Below the pieces are notes generated by a model. The model was given only the letters and a program-made list of their open reading frames with translations. It did no database searches and was not told the origin of the DNA. From NCBI GenBank assembly GCA_004335635.1, contig QAXH01005449.1, positions 67,754 to 131,753 of the forward strand: a stretch of DNA of 64,000 nt, written 5' to 3'. Source of the stretch: Chloromonas sp. AAM2. Taxonomy: Eukaryota > Chlorophyta > Chlorophyceae > Chlamydomonadales > Chlamydomonadaceae. Below are positions 11,305-23,800 of the stretch, piece after piece (positions within the stretch are counted from its first letter, which is position 1; each line of letters opens with the position of its first letter). The position numbers and the translations under genes were made by a program.

Positions 11305-12738
11305 GGGGATTATGGGCGGTAATCCAACCAGGGCACTGGGTTCAACCAGAGGAATTCAAGAAAGCAACTCTTGAAAAAGTCTGGTGACGCGTCACACGAA
11401 TCTGTCTGGATCTGCCACACACCGACAACAGAGCGAATTGTACGTATTGTCTTGATGCAGGATACGGGTTTGGCAAGGTAAACGGATACACACCAACAGA
11501 TTCATACGACAATAAAGCACAAAAGAAGTTTTTTTTTTCCGGACACTTTTCCTGTTTCACGATCATAAAGCCAATACCACTCGGGACGATATCTTCAGAA
11601 GGACAATAACTTGCCATGCACAAACAAGACCATCGAGATGCCCCTGACAATGGTAATACAACTGGAGCCTCCACTCGCCCCACCAAATAAACTTGTTCCA
11701 AACGCCCGATCCCGATTCCGAAGCCGCCAAAGCTGCCGCCAAAGCAGCTGCCCACGTTCAGCATGAGAGAGCCCACCACATGCATCTGGCCTTGTGGTCA
11801 AAGCCAAAAGAGAGCCAACCTCAAGTCTATCGCTTGCCAGCGACCACCCCTGGCAATGCCGTAGTTAAGTTGAGATGCAACAGGCGGCACATGTCAAGAC
11901 AAAGGAAAGTAGCAGCACTTGCGTGGCTGACCAACCAGAGTTCCAGGATCTTCCACACTTTCGAGGCACGGCACGAGGAAGGGACGCTTCAATTTCAAAA
12001 AATCCAGTGAGACGCTTCGCTCTATGAAAGGCAACATCAAAGGCAACATGCGCAAGTTGCTGTCCTCACCTCCGCCGCAGGTGGTCGTATATCTGACGCG
12101 GCATCATGTGGACCAAGCTTGGTGGGCGCCCGCCTGGCCGGCGTATGCTCAATGTTGCGCGCCCGAAGCTTGAAGCCGAACAATACCCAACATCTGGCAA
12201 CGTGACTAGGGGATATCAAGGTCATGCGCAGTTTACATCTCTTGAAGCAGGTGGTGCGTGCTTACATGCAAGCAGCCGCGGTTTACGCCGTGCATCGGGG
12301 CGTGTGCAAGCCTTGCATCATGGCGAGCGCAAGTGCAGAAGATGCATGTGCAGCATGCAGCACCAGCAGAACCAGTTACCGACAGTTCGATGGCCCGAGC
12401 CGCTTAGACACTTGCCTAGCGACGAGCTGCACCCTGCGTGCTCGCCTCCTTTGACTTCAGGGGTTTCTTGTACTGCAGGGGCTTCAGTAGCATTGGTTTC
12501 TCGGCTGATTTGCAGCGATGCGTTAACTGCACCCCGTTTAGGGATAACAGTTATTACAGCAGCCGGACCCCTAGAAACGGCGCATTTGACGTGCACGTGC
12601 ACCGCTGCGTCAGTTGCTCTTGCCTTGTTCAGGTGTTCATGGTTTTTGCGTATTGTGTGTGTATTGACGTCCGTACTACGTTGGCACATACAACGTAGCG
12701 ACGCCCAAGGCCTGATTATTGCGCGTCACCTGGGCCGC

Positions 12739-12781
12739 AAACCCTGGGCCCTAAACCCTAAGCCCTAACCCTAACCACTAG
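12739..12781 (+). repeat. Interstitial telomere-like repeat (CCCTAAA type)
   Basis: About five degenerate units (CCCTAAA, CCCTAAG, CCCTAA, CCCTAA) follow one another, preceded by AACCCTGGG. The dominant unit is the plant-type TTTAGGG rather than the TTTTAGGG of Chlamydomonas. Genes lie on both sides, so this is not a chromosome end. Confidence 0.75.
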
Positions 12782-13563
12782 TTTCCTTAGCCCTACTACT
12801 TTACTTGGCCCAGGCACCATGAAGTCGTATGCGCAGTGAAGCACAATAGCACTGATGATGATGATGCCGCTGTACGAGACTGATTCAATCGGACTTGAAG
12901 CCCTACTAGGACTGGCACAGGAACGGGAAAAAAAAGGGTTGGGTCCAGTTGACACTGATGCGCGGCTTATTGATGTTATCGGCTAAAATGCAGATTAGCT
13001 TTATTTCCTCGGCCCATCCAATCATCGCAACGTAGGCTGTGCCGAACACCTGCTATGCGCGGTCACAGCATGTTGATGCATATACATACTCTTAAAACAG
13101 GTAGCCTGCCGTCCTAGCGCACATTTCCACTGTTCTCCTGCCAAAGATAGTGCCATCTCCATCCGCGGTCTCACAAGGTTTTGACCATGGTTATGCAGGT
13201 ACTTCGTCTGTTGAAAAGAAAACCCCGTTTTTGCAGGATCTTAACCTTGTGTCTGTCTTCACAATGTCAATAAGTATGCAGGAGGCTGTGTGCATGCTAG
13301 TTCTGTCATAATGAGAAAACAATTCTCAAAATGTCGGTCAACCTCGCAAGCTACGAGTCTGTTCAAGAAGACAATCCGACAACTCTGAGGAGGCCTGGCA
13401 GTCGGCTCATTGGTTGTCATTCACTGCAAGAAGAAAGATGTCTGCCAGTTCTGGGACAATTCTGTGCGACTCTCAGTTCTGATGTGTGTGTTTTGAAACA
13501 GTAAACTGAGAGTGCGTGTGTGTAGCAATCACTTGTCTTCTCAAAAGATACTGTGATACTGTG

Positions 13564-13568
<5 letters not shown>

Positions 13569-13594
<26 letters not shown>

Positions 13595-13614
13595 TTGTGT
13601 GTGTGTGTCTGAGA
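13569..13614. repeat. (GT)n microsatellite
   Basis: A run of GT dinucleotides is interrupted by one TTTG and followed by two copies of CTGAGAGTGTGT-like sequence. Confidence 0.95.
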
Positions 13615-14411
13615 GTGTGTCTGAGAGTAGTTGTTGGTTGAGTTTACAGCTGGAGAGGAGGGTGTATAATGATGTACAAGACGGTTGCATAAGTCCAGCT
13701 GCTACACGAGGAATGGGCAGGGCTACACCTCTAGCAGGCGTCAAACTTGATCACAAGGCCGCTCTCATGTCATCTTTGCGAGATATTGTTGTCACGGTAA
13801 AGGCGGATAAAGCTAGACCATCGCAGAAAGGACACTTACATCTTAGCGTTGGAATCGGAGCCCAGTGCCCAGGTGTCTGTTGCGACTGGCTAGACCCTAC
13901 ACTCACTCGAGCCTGTTATTCCTATTGCTAACAAAAACACACGACGGGCAAAGTTGGTTTCAAATTCCTGAGATGAATGAAGGCTGCCGCAGGCACATAT
14001 ATACAAGGTCGTAAGCGAACTCAGGTGTGGTTATACAAACAGTGTTTTCCACGCAGCTGTACGCCACGTACGTGTGGGATGAAAGGCCAGCTACTAACGA
14101 ACGAATATGGTGCAGCAGGTCTCCCTGTTGGCTCGTGAATTGGTATCAGCTGCAAGCCCAGATTGCTTCTGTGTTGAAATGTCAGTCCTTGTCAGCCAGT
14201 CCAGGCCAATGGAGCCGGGCCTGCTAGACAAGAAGGCGACCTGTACATACTGACGAGCCAGTGGTAATGTCGCAGCTTGAGGCTAACAAGAGCGTCAAAT
14301 CAGACTGCCATACTGCAGACACGAGCGGCTTGCTCCTGGGGATTGTACTGCCAATTATTTCTGCAACTGTTGCAGTGACGGTTATTCACTCAGTTCATGA
14401 CCAACAAGTGC

Positions 14412-16279
14412 CTAGTCAAGCGAGAGCTGGCCAGAGGTGATTGGGTTGAGCATGCGGATCATGGTGAAGGCGCTGCGGGCTGCGTGCATGGACAGCAGGG
14501 CATGGGAGCCCAGCACGAAGGTGAAGAAGGCAGCCGCAGGCTTGGCCATGTCACAGACCTGATGGGCAGAGGCAGTGCGCAAGACATGTTCCTCGCCAAC
14601 TTACGGAGGCGACTGTGTTACCTTGAGTCACATGTGCATTTTCAGACATACATGAGGGTTAGCAACCGGCATTGCAGTGATGTCCATCAGCAGACGAGAA
14701 ATAGTTTCATACTTGACTCAAAACACACCAAAAGTTGGAAAAATCAGATTGAAAAAGAATTGTCCCAGACCTGGCAAACTTCTTTTGTTTGTTGCAATGC
14801 GTGCATGGTTGAGCTGTTTTGAAATGACGTTGCGCCATATAAGCTGATGCCTGCAGGCCTCCTGGGCCAACATGATGCAGACTTGTGCTGATACCAAATG
14901 CGCACTCGTATTACTGGTCCAATCTACCGTCAGTCTTGCTACATTCACAAAATGCCCACCCTCCTCGGCCAACTTACGTCCTGCTGTCCGTCTGGGCAGT
15001 TGAAGGCCAGTGTCAGTAGCACTGCATCCGTCATGAGCAGGGTGAAGAAGTCCATGAGCGTGGCCAACGCCCCCATCACATGCAGCTGCTTGGCCATGGT
15101 GAGAATGTCCACGCCCTCTGTACACAGCGGCAACAACAAGTATAGTATCAGCTTTAAATGGTGCTTGCTTGGATTAAAACTGGCAGAACGTTGTTCTATT
15201 CATAACGCCAACACCAGAGGAGTTGATTTTTGCACTAAAAATGGGTTTGGACCAAGAGACAAATCGTGCATGCTCAAGAGAGTTCGTGCTGCAAGCAGCT
15301 CATGACAGCGAGTGATGTGTCAGAGCTGCAGCCAGGCACGCTCACCTTGGCACCCTGGAATAATTGCCCGCCCTCCTGCCACAATGCCAATGATGGCAGC
15401 AATTTCGGCAAAGAGGAAAGCAGTTGTCGCTCCATCAACCATCATGAAGATCATCAGGTTGATGACTGAGCTGATCAGCTGCATGAGCACATGGCACTCA
15501 AGGGCAAGGCTCAAACAGGTTGTGGACTTGTGTGCACAGTAGAGTGTGGACAACAGGGTAGTGAATCGGCAATTGCAGCACAGGGTCAAGTGAAATGGGA
15601 CACGGCTGCGTTTGTCTGGGTGCCATCGCTTGTTTGCTCCTAGAACGGGGTGTTGCAGAGAATCCATACATATGTGTGTACACTCACCCAACAAGCCAGA
15701 AATGGTCGCAGGACAGCCCATTGTGTTGGTATGCTAGGCATGCCCATCGCAGCTGCTAGCAGGCCGTATGCAGCTGCTTCGTCCTGCATGCTCCTGGGGT
15801 GCGGTGTGCCCCACATGACCGCCCCCTGAGGCCATGCGCTCTCATGATGAGGTACTGGAGCTGCGTATTGAGGCGGTGGAGCTTGCAATGCAGGTGTAGG
15901 TGGTTGCAGTAGGTGCTCTTGGGGCTGTTGTGTAGTGGGTTCTGGTGCAGGGACTGCTCGGGCATCCTCTTTGGGTTGCTCCTGAGCCTTGTCCGTTGCG
16001 GGGCCAGCCGTGCCTGGCAGAGCGTGTGCCTCGGAACGATCGACACCTGCAGTAAACGGGCGCAAACCGTGCCGCTACTTGTGACGTGCTCGCTTGGTCG
16101 TGGTGCTCCTACGGGGCCTGATGTTAGCAACAGGGTCAGTGCCGTGCCACTGCCGGGTAGCTGGCCAAGGCTTGCTACCATTCGTGCAGCTGGTCGTACT
16201 CACTTGCATGCATCGCAAGCAGAGGCTGGCGAGACTCATCCGGGTTCTCCTCGTCCCCGGGGCCAGGGCGCGAATGCAT
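14412..16279 (-). CDS. Multi-span membrane protein of unknown family
   Basis: Five exons with consistent phases: 16204-16279 (ATG 16279, MHSRPGPGDEENPDESRQPL), 15688-16046, 15346-15478, 14978-15117 and 14412-14558, giving 284 aa. The first half is soluble and rich in Pro, Gln and Ala (about residues 26-115), including AQEQPKED and LQPPTPALQAPPPQ. The second half has about four hydrophobic segments: around LRPFLACW/LISSVINLMIFMMV, AFLFAEIAAIIGIVAGG, HVMGALATLMDFFTLL with MTDAVLLTLAF, and AAAFFTFVLGSHALLS. A short basic/polar tail ends QLSLD. I recognise no domain and assign no function. The splice sites and uninterrupted phases make it a real gene; the exact start is likely but not proven. Confidence 0.65.
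14759..14798 (-). repeat. Copy of the 20-bp dispersed motif, in an intron
   Basis: The reverse complement reads AAAAGAAGTTTGCCAGGTCT then GGGACAATT. It lies in the last intron of the membrane-protein gene. See 44221-44251 for the family. Confidence 0.7.
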
Positions 16280-17204
16280 GACGATGGTACTATCAGGGAT
16301 TAGCAGGGACCAACCGATGCAGGGATGGATCGCGATCAGTTGAATCTTCACGATAAGCAGGTAATGAAATGTGGTCCGAAGCCCTATTAAAATGTGTTGT
16401 CGGTTGCAAAAACGCACAGCCACGGTAATTCATTTGGTAATTCATGCCAGGGCTCGACCAAGCCCGTGCCGGATACATCTGTCAGATTGTGTGGCATTAT
16501 GCTGGACCAACAATCAGGATGCGGGAGATTGTGACGCGACACAAGTGATTGACACACAAACCACATTACACAAGCAGAGGTGTAGAGGAAGCGATTACAA
16601 GCAAGCCGTTTGATTGATTGGCTTTATGATTGTATTTGGCACATCGCCTGGTCTAACGTGCTGCTCAAGCCCGCCCTGTGCTGAGGGAGAGTTCAATCAG
16701 GGCAAACGGTTTCCCCTGGAAACACAGTATCCACTGGATCCCAGCTCCTGGCAAGGTTGGCCCTGCCAATGATATCGCTACGAGTGGTGCAAGTCCACCA
16801 CACGATGTAATGAGAGCTTGTGTTTTGCGGCCTATTCCATGTAGGTTCATGGTGGCCCAGCCACTTAATCAGGATATCTTTATGTAATTGCGTAAATTGC
16901 AGGCAGCGGCAAGCATACATACGAATTTGGCCACGTGTTTGTCGCATAGCACATGAGGTCATCCCCGGCATTCCCATACCGAATTGTTGCATGTACTGAA
17001 GATGTCAGGAAGCTGTATGATGCATGCAGTCAGTCAGCGCATGCCCCATGGCCTTCCATAGTACCTCTGAAGATCGCTGACGCTGGCATCAGGAAACCTT
17101 ATGGTTATTGACTTGAACAACATCACGAAGGTCAAGCAAATCATATGGGATGCACTGACATAGCCCACTTTGCTGTTGTTGAACAGTCGTTTGCACGACT
17201 TTCT
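16280..17204. other. Intergenic region
   Basis: Holds the 5' flank of the membrane-protein gene and the 3' flank of RSP9. A diverged copy of dispersed family A covers about 16620-16690. No gene is seen. Confidence 0.5.
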
Positions 17205-18997
17205 CTACAGCATGAAAATGAGGTCGTCATTGCGCACTCCGTCACCCACGTACAGCGACCCCCAGGTCATGTCATGGGCGTGGTAGTAGAAGGTGTACCC
17301 AGGCCACACCATGTTCCTGCACAGTAGTGCAGTGGAAATGCAATGAGCTGCACGAAATCCTAGTGCTAACGACACTGCATTGCATGAAGCAGGAGTTTAT
17401 AGCACAAACTTGTTCGACACAATGCGCCTGCATGCAGTGAAACCATAATAATGCCGGCCGAGGCATGTTTGGAATGTTGGCACACACCTCGCTTGCATGG
17501 CTGACTCCTCGTATCACCAATGACCTCTCACCTGCATGTTGCAATCTTCTTGAAGGGATCGAATTGGATGGACCAGCTACCTCGCAAGTCCTGGGCCAGG
17601 GAAGGCCCACCCGGCACAGTCGTGCGGTGCATGTAGCTCTCTAGCTTCTCAGGGTAGGCCACTCCAGTGAACATCCGGTTGGACATCATTTTGTTATGTG
17701 CGTCGGGAAGCATGGCATTCTGCACAAGAACCGCAAAGCACACAACGGCAGGGTTATCCATTGCTACATCTTCCTTGTTGACGGCAATGCAGCATGTTGT
17801 CCGTGCTGGGTACTCCTGCTGACGGCAATGCATTGTGCAATGCATGTTACAGCGAACAGCAAATTCTGCTCAAGAGGTTTGCAAGTAAGGGCTTTTACCG
17901 GGCTTGGCTGTCCAGCCCGTGAAGCCCTTGAAGGGAACATCCCCCAATAGGTTGAAACTGAAGAGCCGTGGCATGTGTGGGTCGTGTATTGGCTGCGCTC
18001 ACCACTGGCATGACGCTGGTCATTGCGTTGATGCTGTCTATCCGGTGCCGCAGCAGTGCCAGCTCCGGGACCTGGGTCACGATGGGCTTGGGAGGTTCCA
18101 CCTCCGACCCCTCGTCAGCTGCTGGTGGGGGGGGGTTGGGATCCTTCTCCTCAAACTCAAACACCTACACGTACATGTTGCTCAAGCATTAGCATCACCA
18201 TTCTCAAGCATTAGCATCAACATTAGCCATGTAGTGTCATTCTCGCAGGTATTGCTGCACACCACCACACTTAACCCGCTATTCCTGGCAAGCTAGTAGT
18301 AGCTTTCACACCATGTAAATGCCTGGCATGCCATCACATCGCCACAGAGCCTCCTCTTGCAGGGTGCATGCTACATGGCTCGTGAGAACAGCAGCGTACC
18401 TTGCCTGAATCCCCACTGAGCAGTGCCTTGACCTTCTGCGCCTTGCTGGCTGTCAGCTCGTCGACTGCCACAAGGTCAAGCCACTTGACTCCATCCTGGC
18501 TGAAGTAGTACTTGGTCTCCCAGATGACCTTGCCATCCTTGTATAGGGCAGTGTTGTACCCCTCAGCTATGAGGTAGTCCTGCGTGTCATGTCATTGTTC
18601 AATGTCATCTCGAGTATACCTTGGACAATGGATGTGCCATCATTACGTTCTGAGTTTGAGTGCAATGCTGACCGCCCCTGCGACATGTGGTGACATGGAG
18701 TGGCCTACCTTGCCGTTGGTAGCCAGAATCTTGCCCCACAGCACCAGGCTCTTGAGACCAGCTTCCGTGCGTTTGATAGGAAGGGAATGGTCTAGGGCCG
18801 CCTGCAAGAGTGCATCAAACCCGCGGTCGGGTGATCCGTACTAGTATACCAAACATGGTTCTATCCATAGCTGCACGCCTACTACACAGTTTTGTTCAGG
18901 CGCACAACCTGCGTACCTGATGCTCTGCTGTGATTACTGCTCCGTGCGGGGCGAGATGTTTCAGAGTCAGGGTCAGATTGGGCTCCAGCTGAACCAT
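17205..18997 (-). CDS. RSP9: Radial spoke protein 9 (flagellar axoneme)
   Basis: Component of the radial spoke head, which relays signals between the central pair and the dynein arms in motile cilia. Six exons: 18917-18997, 18709-18801, 18400-18579, 18003-18164, 17532-17719 and 17205-17316, giving 271 aa; the human and Chlamydomonas proteins are about 270-276. Landmarks in order: KSLVLWGKILATNGKDYLIA (the FWGRILG..DYYIA block), ETKYYFSQDGVKWLDL, NRMFTGVAYPEKLESYMHR, LRGSWSIQFD, MVWPGYTFYYHA and the C-terminal signature NDDLIFML just before the stop. ATG 18997 gives MVQLEPNLTLTLKHL, which resembles the algal N-terminus. The reading frame stays open upstream of this ATG to about 19477. This is good evidence that the organism is, or recently was, flagellate. 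Confidence 0.93.
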
Positions 18998-20862
18998 CGT
19001 GAAGTTGGCAAGGGAGCAATGCTTGTCTCTTATCCCTTGCCGATTCTCAGCGAGCGGACAACTTCTTAGATGTAGCAAAAAGCGGTTTCGCTCGAAGTGA
19101 GTTGCTAGCGAACAGTGCGGGCAAAGTACTTGCTTGATGGATGAACCTTTCTCCTGCAGCGGCATTGATCGCGATGACTTGCAACATGCACATTCTCCCG
19201 TACAAAAAACGCACAACCACTTTTCCCGGTCTCGTGCCAACATGGAGTGCACTTCAAGCTGTTGGGTCCATTGCCATGTATAAGTTGTGAGGTGTGGAAG
19301 TTGAATAATCCATGTTGGCTGTGTTGTGCGTCTCTGCTGGCGACGTACAGGTTTTCGCTGGCTTTGAATGTTGTTGAATAGGAGGTGCTGACGCATGCAG
19401 TTGGTAGCCAGCCTTCTGACGGTTGGTGATCTTGCTGCTCTGATTGTGAGGCCTTCAGTCAGGCTGTGGATAACCAACCTGTATCCCCGGCCCGGTCACA
19501 GCAGCCACCAGTGCGCTGGTTGTGATAAGAACATCCTTGAGCTCGCTTGGGATTGACTGAGCATTACAATACTGGCAGGAGCCTGCTGTTTGTCAGTTGC
19601 AATAACACCCACTTAACATCGGCTTTATGATTGTCTTTGGCACATCGGCCCGTGTAATGGGGATGTTCACTCTTATATCCACAGAACTGGAACACCAACC
19701 TGTGCCGGTCCAGTGGGGACACCTTATGCTTGCGTGCGACAATACAAACCAAGTGAAAGTGGTGGTGCAACTTTCGCCTTGTGCGTCATCCTGTCATCAT
19801 CAGCCAACAGTTGACAAGGCAATGGAGTTCCCACCTTGGTGGTGGTTGGCAACTTGCCGCACAAGCGGAGAGCGCTTGCTGCACAAGCCCCATCAGATGT
19901 CTCAAATCAAGCACGTGCCTTGTTCGGCGTTACAGCTTTTAATAAACGTAGACAATTTAGGCAGAAAGCAAGGCCAGATACGTCCACACAGTTTACACGC
20001 AAACATATGCAGACAAAGCTACCTTGCAACGCGATCAAGGTGGCACACATGTTGCCCGTAAAACACAGTCATTGTCTTGGACCACTTCTGCTGCCCTTAC
20101 GTACAGCCACTTCTGGGCAGAGGGTGACGCGAGCCAGAGACATGCACACATGAACAATGCAGCGCTTGCCAGCCAAGCTGCACTGTCAGATGCGCAAATT
20201 ATGGAAGCTCACCAGCGCCCATCAACCTGCATGACGACGTTGCTGCAATGGCAGCGCCAACTAAGTTCTGTATGAATGATAGAGATTTCTTTCTACAAGG
20301 CCATATGCACACCAGAAGTAAACTACTCAGCCCATGGTTTATTGAAGCACATGCTGATCCCGTCCGCAATGTCTGCACTGGTGTCAAGAACACATGCTTG
20401 TGTGCAGAACAATGCAAGGCCGTAAGCATTCACGGATGCGTCCAGCCCGAGGGCCCGTGGTGATGCAGCCTATGTACTCACGCGTCCTATGAACTTCAGT
20501 TCTTGACATGAGATTGGTTCTTGCTTGCTATGCTTTCATGAGTTGTGCCACAAGGTCGGAGGGAATTCACCCCGTCCCCGTCAATTAAGTGCCGTCAAAA
20601 GGTCGAACAGAGTCCAACCTGTGCCGCCACATGGCGTATAACCCCTGCTGTCATGCCGATTACCCCTGGTTCGTGCTCATGTCACACCAAGCTGTTCTCC
20701 AAGTTCATCTTCATAGTCTCTCCCTTAGGCTTTGCCCGCATTCCCACAGTCTTGCGGTGCCCATGCCACACGTGCAACAACGCGCAACAGAGCACATGCT
20801 GTGCTTGACGTGCTTCAACCCTGGCAGACATTGCACTGGCGTACAAACAGTGCCTCACCAAC
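18998..20862. other. Intergenic region between RSP9 and IFRD
   Basis: Contains the RSP9 5' flank, including an in-frame open stretch (18998-19477, -) with a C2HC-like cluster, and a family A repeat at 19621-19660. No convincing gene is seen from 19700 to 20862. Confidence 0.45.
19621..19660 (+). repeat. Dispersed repeat copy (family A)
   Basis: Near-identical to the reverse complement of 9085-9125, differing only at the ends. The clearest intact match of this family in the window. Confidence 0.75.
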
Positions 20863-23800
20863 TCAGGCCTCTTCCTCATACACAACGCCTGTTGCCTGCC
20901 GCGTCGCCTTGTACGCCCTGTCACCCTTGCGCTCGTGCGTTCGCCACTTGGAGTCGGCACTGCTTGGCGACCTGCAGCGTATTTGGAAGACCGAAGTGGC
21001 AACATTGGATCATCTGAACGCCAGCTTGTTACTGAACCACACAACTGCACTGACAAGCACTGGACCAGATATTGAAAGCATTGAATATATTCAATCAACG
21101 TGAGTGTAATTGATCAAACATCCTTTGCACTACATGCATCCAATCAGGCACGTGCATGCACAGCCTTGTTCTACGTCATGGCACTGTCCCACGTCCTGGA
21201 TGCTTGCAGCCTTGCAGTAGTTGTATTGCACAATCTTGCTCCGGTACCAAGCAGCCAAACCCAGTACGCACCTCAACAAACGCTTCTCAGTTGCTGTCAG
21301 GCGGCTGGCACGCTCCTCCGCAGGCGTGAAGTTGAAGAGAGCGTGCAGCAGGGCGTTGCGTTGCAAGTGCACCTGCCATGTGATCAAGGCATGATCAGCA
21401 AAGCTCCCCGGCAAAAATCAGCGCCCGGCTACCATCTTCCATCATCCAGGCACAAAGGCTTGTGCATTTTATCTGTAGAACGCTCGAGGGAAGCAGTGAC
21501 TATTTTGAACAGTCGACACTGGTTGGCATCCTGCACAGCATCACTTGAACCAATAAGGAGCTGGTTTTTCCAAGCAGCTCCAGCAAGCATTACCAAAAGC
21601 AAACTGCTCCAGTGTCAACCTCTTATCCCTGGTCTTATCCCTGGTCAAAAACACCAGGCAGACCACACCTCCTGAATGTCAGGTCCCTGGCGCACACACA
21701 CCTGGAATCCGCCAGCCAAGAATTTCCTGACAGCTGAGAGCTGCACGTTCCCTTGGCACGTGTCCACCATCAGCGTGTCGCCGTGCTGCAGCTTTATCTT
21801 GGTCTGCGGCACCGTGCCCTTCTCCACCAGGGCCATCACGCCGCGGAAGGTGGCCTTCATGGCGGCCCGGTCCCGCCGACTGCGCTGCGAGCGGTCAGCG
21901 GTGTGGTGCGCCACAGCTAGCTTCTGCATGCGTCCCATCACCTGCACAGGAGGATGCATGAGCACCATCTCACGCTAGCGTCAGTCTGCTGCGCTACTCT
22001 TGTTGAACCTTGCAACCCGGCACATAAGGAAGACTGTGAAAGCAAGTCCTCAAGCCTCGACCTTTACAGGGCTTTACAGGATTTTTTTTCAAGCCTGGTG
22101 TGCACGCTACAGGCGCGACTGATAACACGATCTCAACAATTCCTGTGCCCTTCCTCACGATCCTGTGCATGTCAAAATTATCAGATCCAGACATGTATCT
22201 CCGGCACGCTCACCTCATCTGTGCCCTGTACCTGAGCCTGGTCCGTGTCCGCCTCCTCTCCCTCGTCCTCTTCCTGGTCTGCATAGCTCGCGTACTCCTC
22301 CTGCTCCACCAGCCGCTCCAGCGTTCCCTCCGCCCCACGTGTGCAGTGCAGCACCACCGCCAACGCCTCGCCGGCAGCACCTCGCACCTGTGGACACGGA
22401 TTAGGGCACGGAACACACAGCAACATGAAAACTAGCACCAGCTACCCCGTGGCTTAATCTGTACTCGAACAATACGGACTGTGCTCGACTCTGTTTTCGG
22501 ATCCCCATCTCTTCATTTACTTAGAATGACCACTGCGGGTTGTGAGGTTCAGATGTGTACTGCAGGTGTGTGGCCCCACCTTAACATGTACTGACCACTG
22601 ACATTCATGCATTTTGTGCTAACCTCAACGTCACGGGCTTGAAGCAGTTGTGCCAGCTCACTGAGCGCGGACTCCAGCCGACCGTTGGCCAGCGGCGCGT
22701 TCAGCCGAGTGAACAGCAGGGTCCAGCCCCGGACAGCTGCTGCGCCGACCTTGGTGCTCTCTGCAGCCAAATAAGCACATGCTTGGTTCGGTACACCTTG
22801 TGCACACACATACCCCACACACTGACCACATGTAGCACCACATGCGCCCTGGCCAATCCAACGCAAGCGTACAATGGCTGCTCCGGGCATCATGGCAGTG
22901 TATGGTTACGCAAGGTCAGGGTTGGAGATGGAACAGACTTCGGCAAGCACGGCTGCATGCACCCCTGCGCACCTGATGCCCACATGCCCTGCAACCGTGC
23001 CATGATCTCCAGGCAGTATGTGTCGTCGTCAGCGCTCACAAAGCACGCCATGCTCAGCGCGTCAATGGCAGCCACACGAACCTGCAATGACATGGGCAGG
23101 AGGGGCCGTGTCGGTTTGTTGGGTGATATTGCCCCGCAGGCGAGACTCCAATGTGGCACAGATGCCTCGTCAGCAGTGCTACAATAGTAGCTAAGCTCCA
23201 TTTGCAGCATGAACAATCTCACTAACAATCTGCTTCAGTTGCATAGCAGTCAGTTGGGCATGAAGATGCAATGATACAAACGAAGATGATGACTATGAAA
23301 CCAGCGAGCCTGCCAACATGCGGTCTGGTGTCCTTGCCACCCGTCTCACCGCAGCAGTTTCGCCCGCAGTGGCAGCTCTCAATAGATCGAACTGTGCCTC
23401 CCGCAGGTGACTGCGAGCAAACAAGCCAGACGTGTCAAAAGAGTCTGACCAGAGCCTGTTCTCGCAGGCTGTCCACAACTATGTGATTGTCACCACACTG
23501 ATGAGTTTGGCGCCATGCAACCCTCATGTATCACATACATAAAAATCCGTGCCACCGTCTCATGTAAAAGCAACTTGGCAGTGTTGCGGATCCCGCTCAC
23601 CCTTCCTGTTGTTCAGGCAGGGTCATCAGATGCAGTCCTGCATGGCACAACATGGGCAGCGCAATTCTGGTTGCAGATCGAGGTGTGCGGGAGGTGTGCG
23701 GGAGGTGTGCGGGAGGGAGCCCTGGATCAGCTCAGAAACTCGAACATCCTAAACCATCTGCCTAGTAATCTTTGCTTTGTTTACAATAAACCTAAACCTC

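Larger units (their letters stand above)
11305..14411. other. 3.1-kb gene-poor region with repeats
   Basis: No conserved protein is seen. Contents: fragments of dispersed family A (11250-11290 matching 16653-16690, and 11561-11605 matching 9118-9162), the telomere-like array at 12739-12781, a copy of the TTTGCCAGTTCTGGGACAAT motif at 13441, and a GT microsatellite at 13569-13614. Open frames such as the one at 12106-12768 (+) show no family features. Confidence 0.5.

Noticed and set aside
12106..12768. 220-residue plus-strand open frame ending in the telomere-like array
   Set aside because: No domain, no flanking splice pattern, and its end consists of repeat units (LNPKP).
17895..17960. Possible extra RSP9 exon reading DVPFKGFTGWTAKP
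   Set aside because: Exon 18003-18164 joins exon 17532-17719 directly in phase 0 and matches the RSP9 alignment (VMPV joined to NAMLPDAHNK). The extra piece would break phase.
18896..19477. Starting RSP9 at the far upstream TTG
   Set aside because: There is no ATG at that position, and known RSP9 proteins are about 270 residues, matching ATG 18997. Kept only as a finding.
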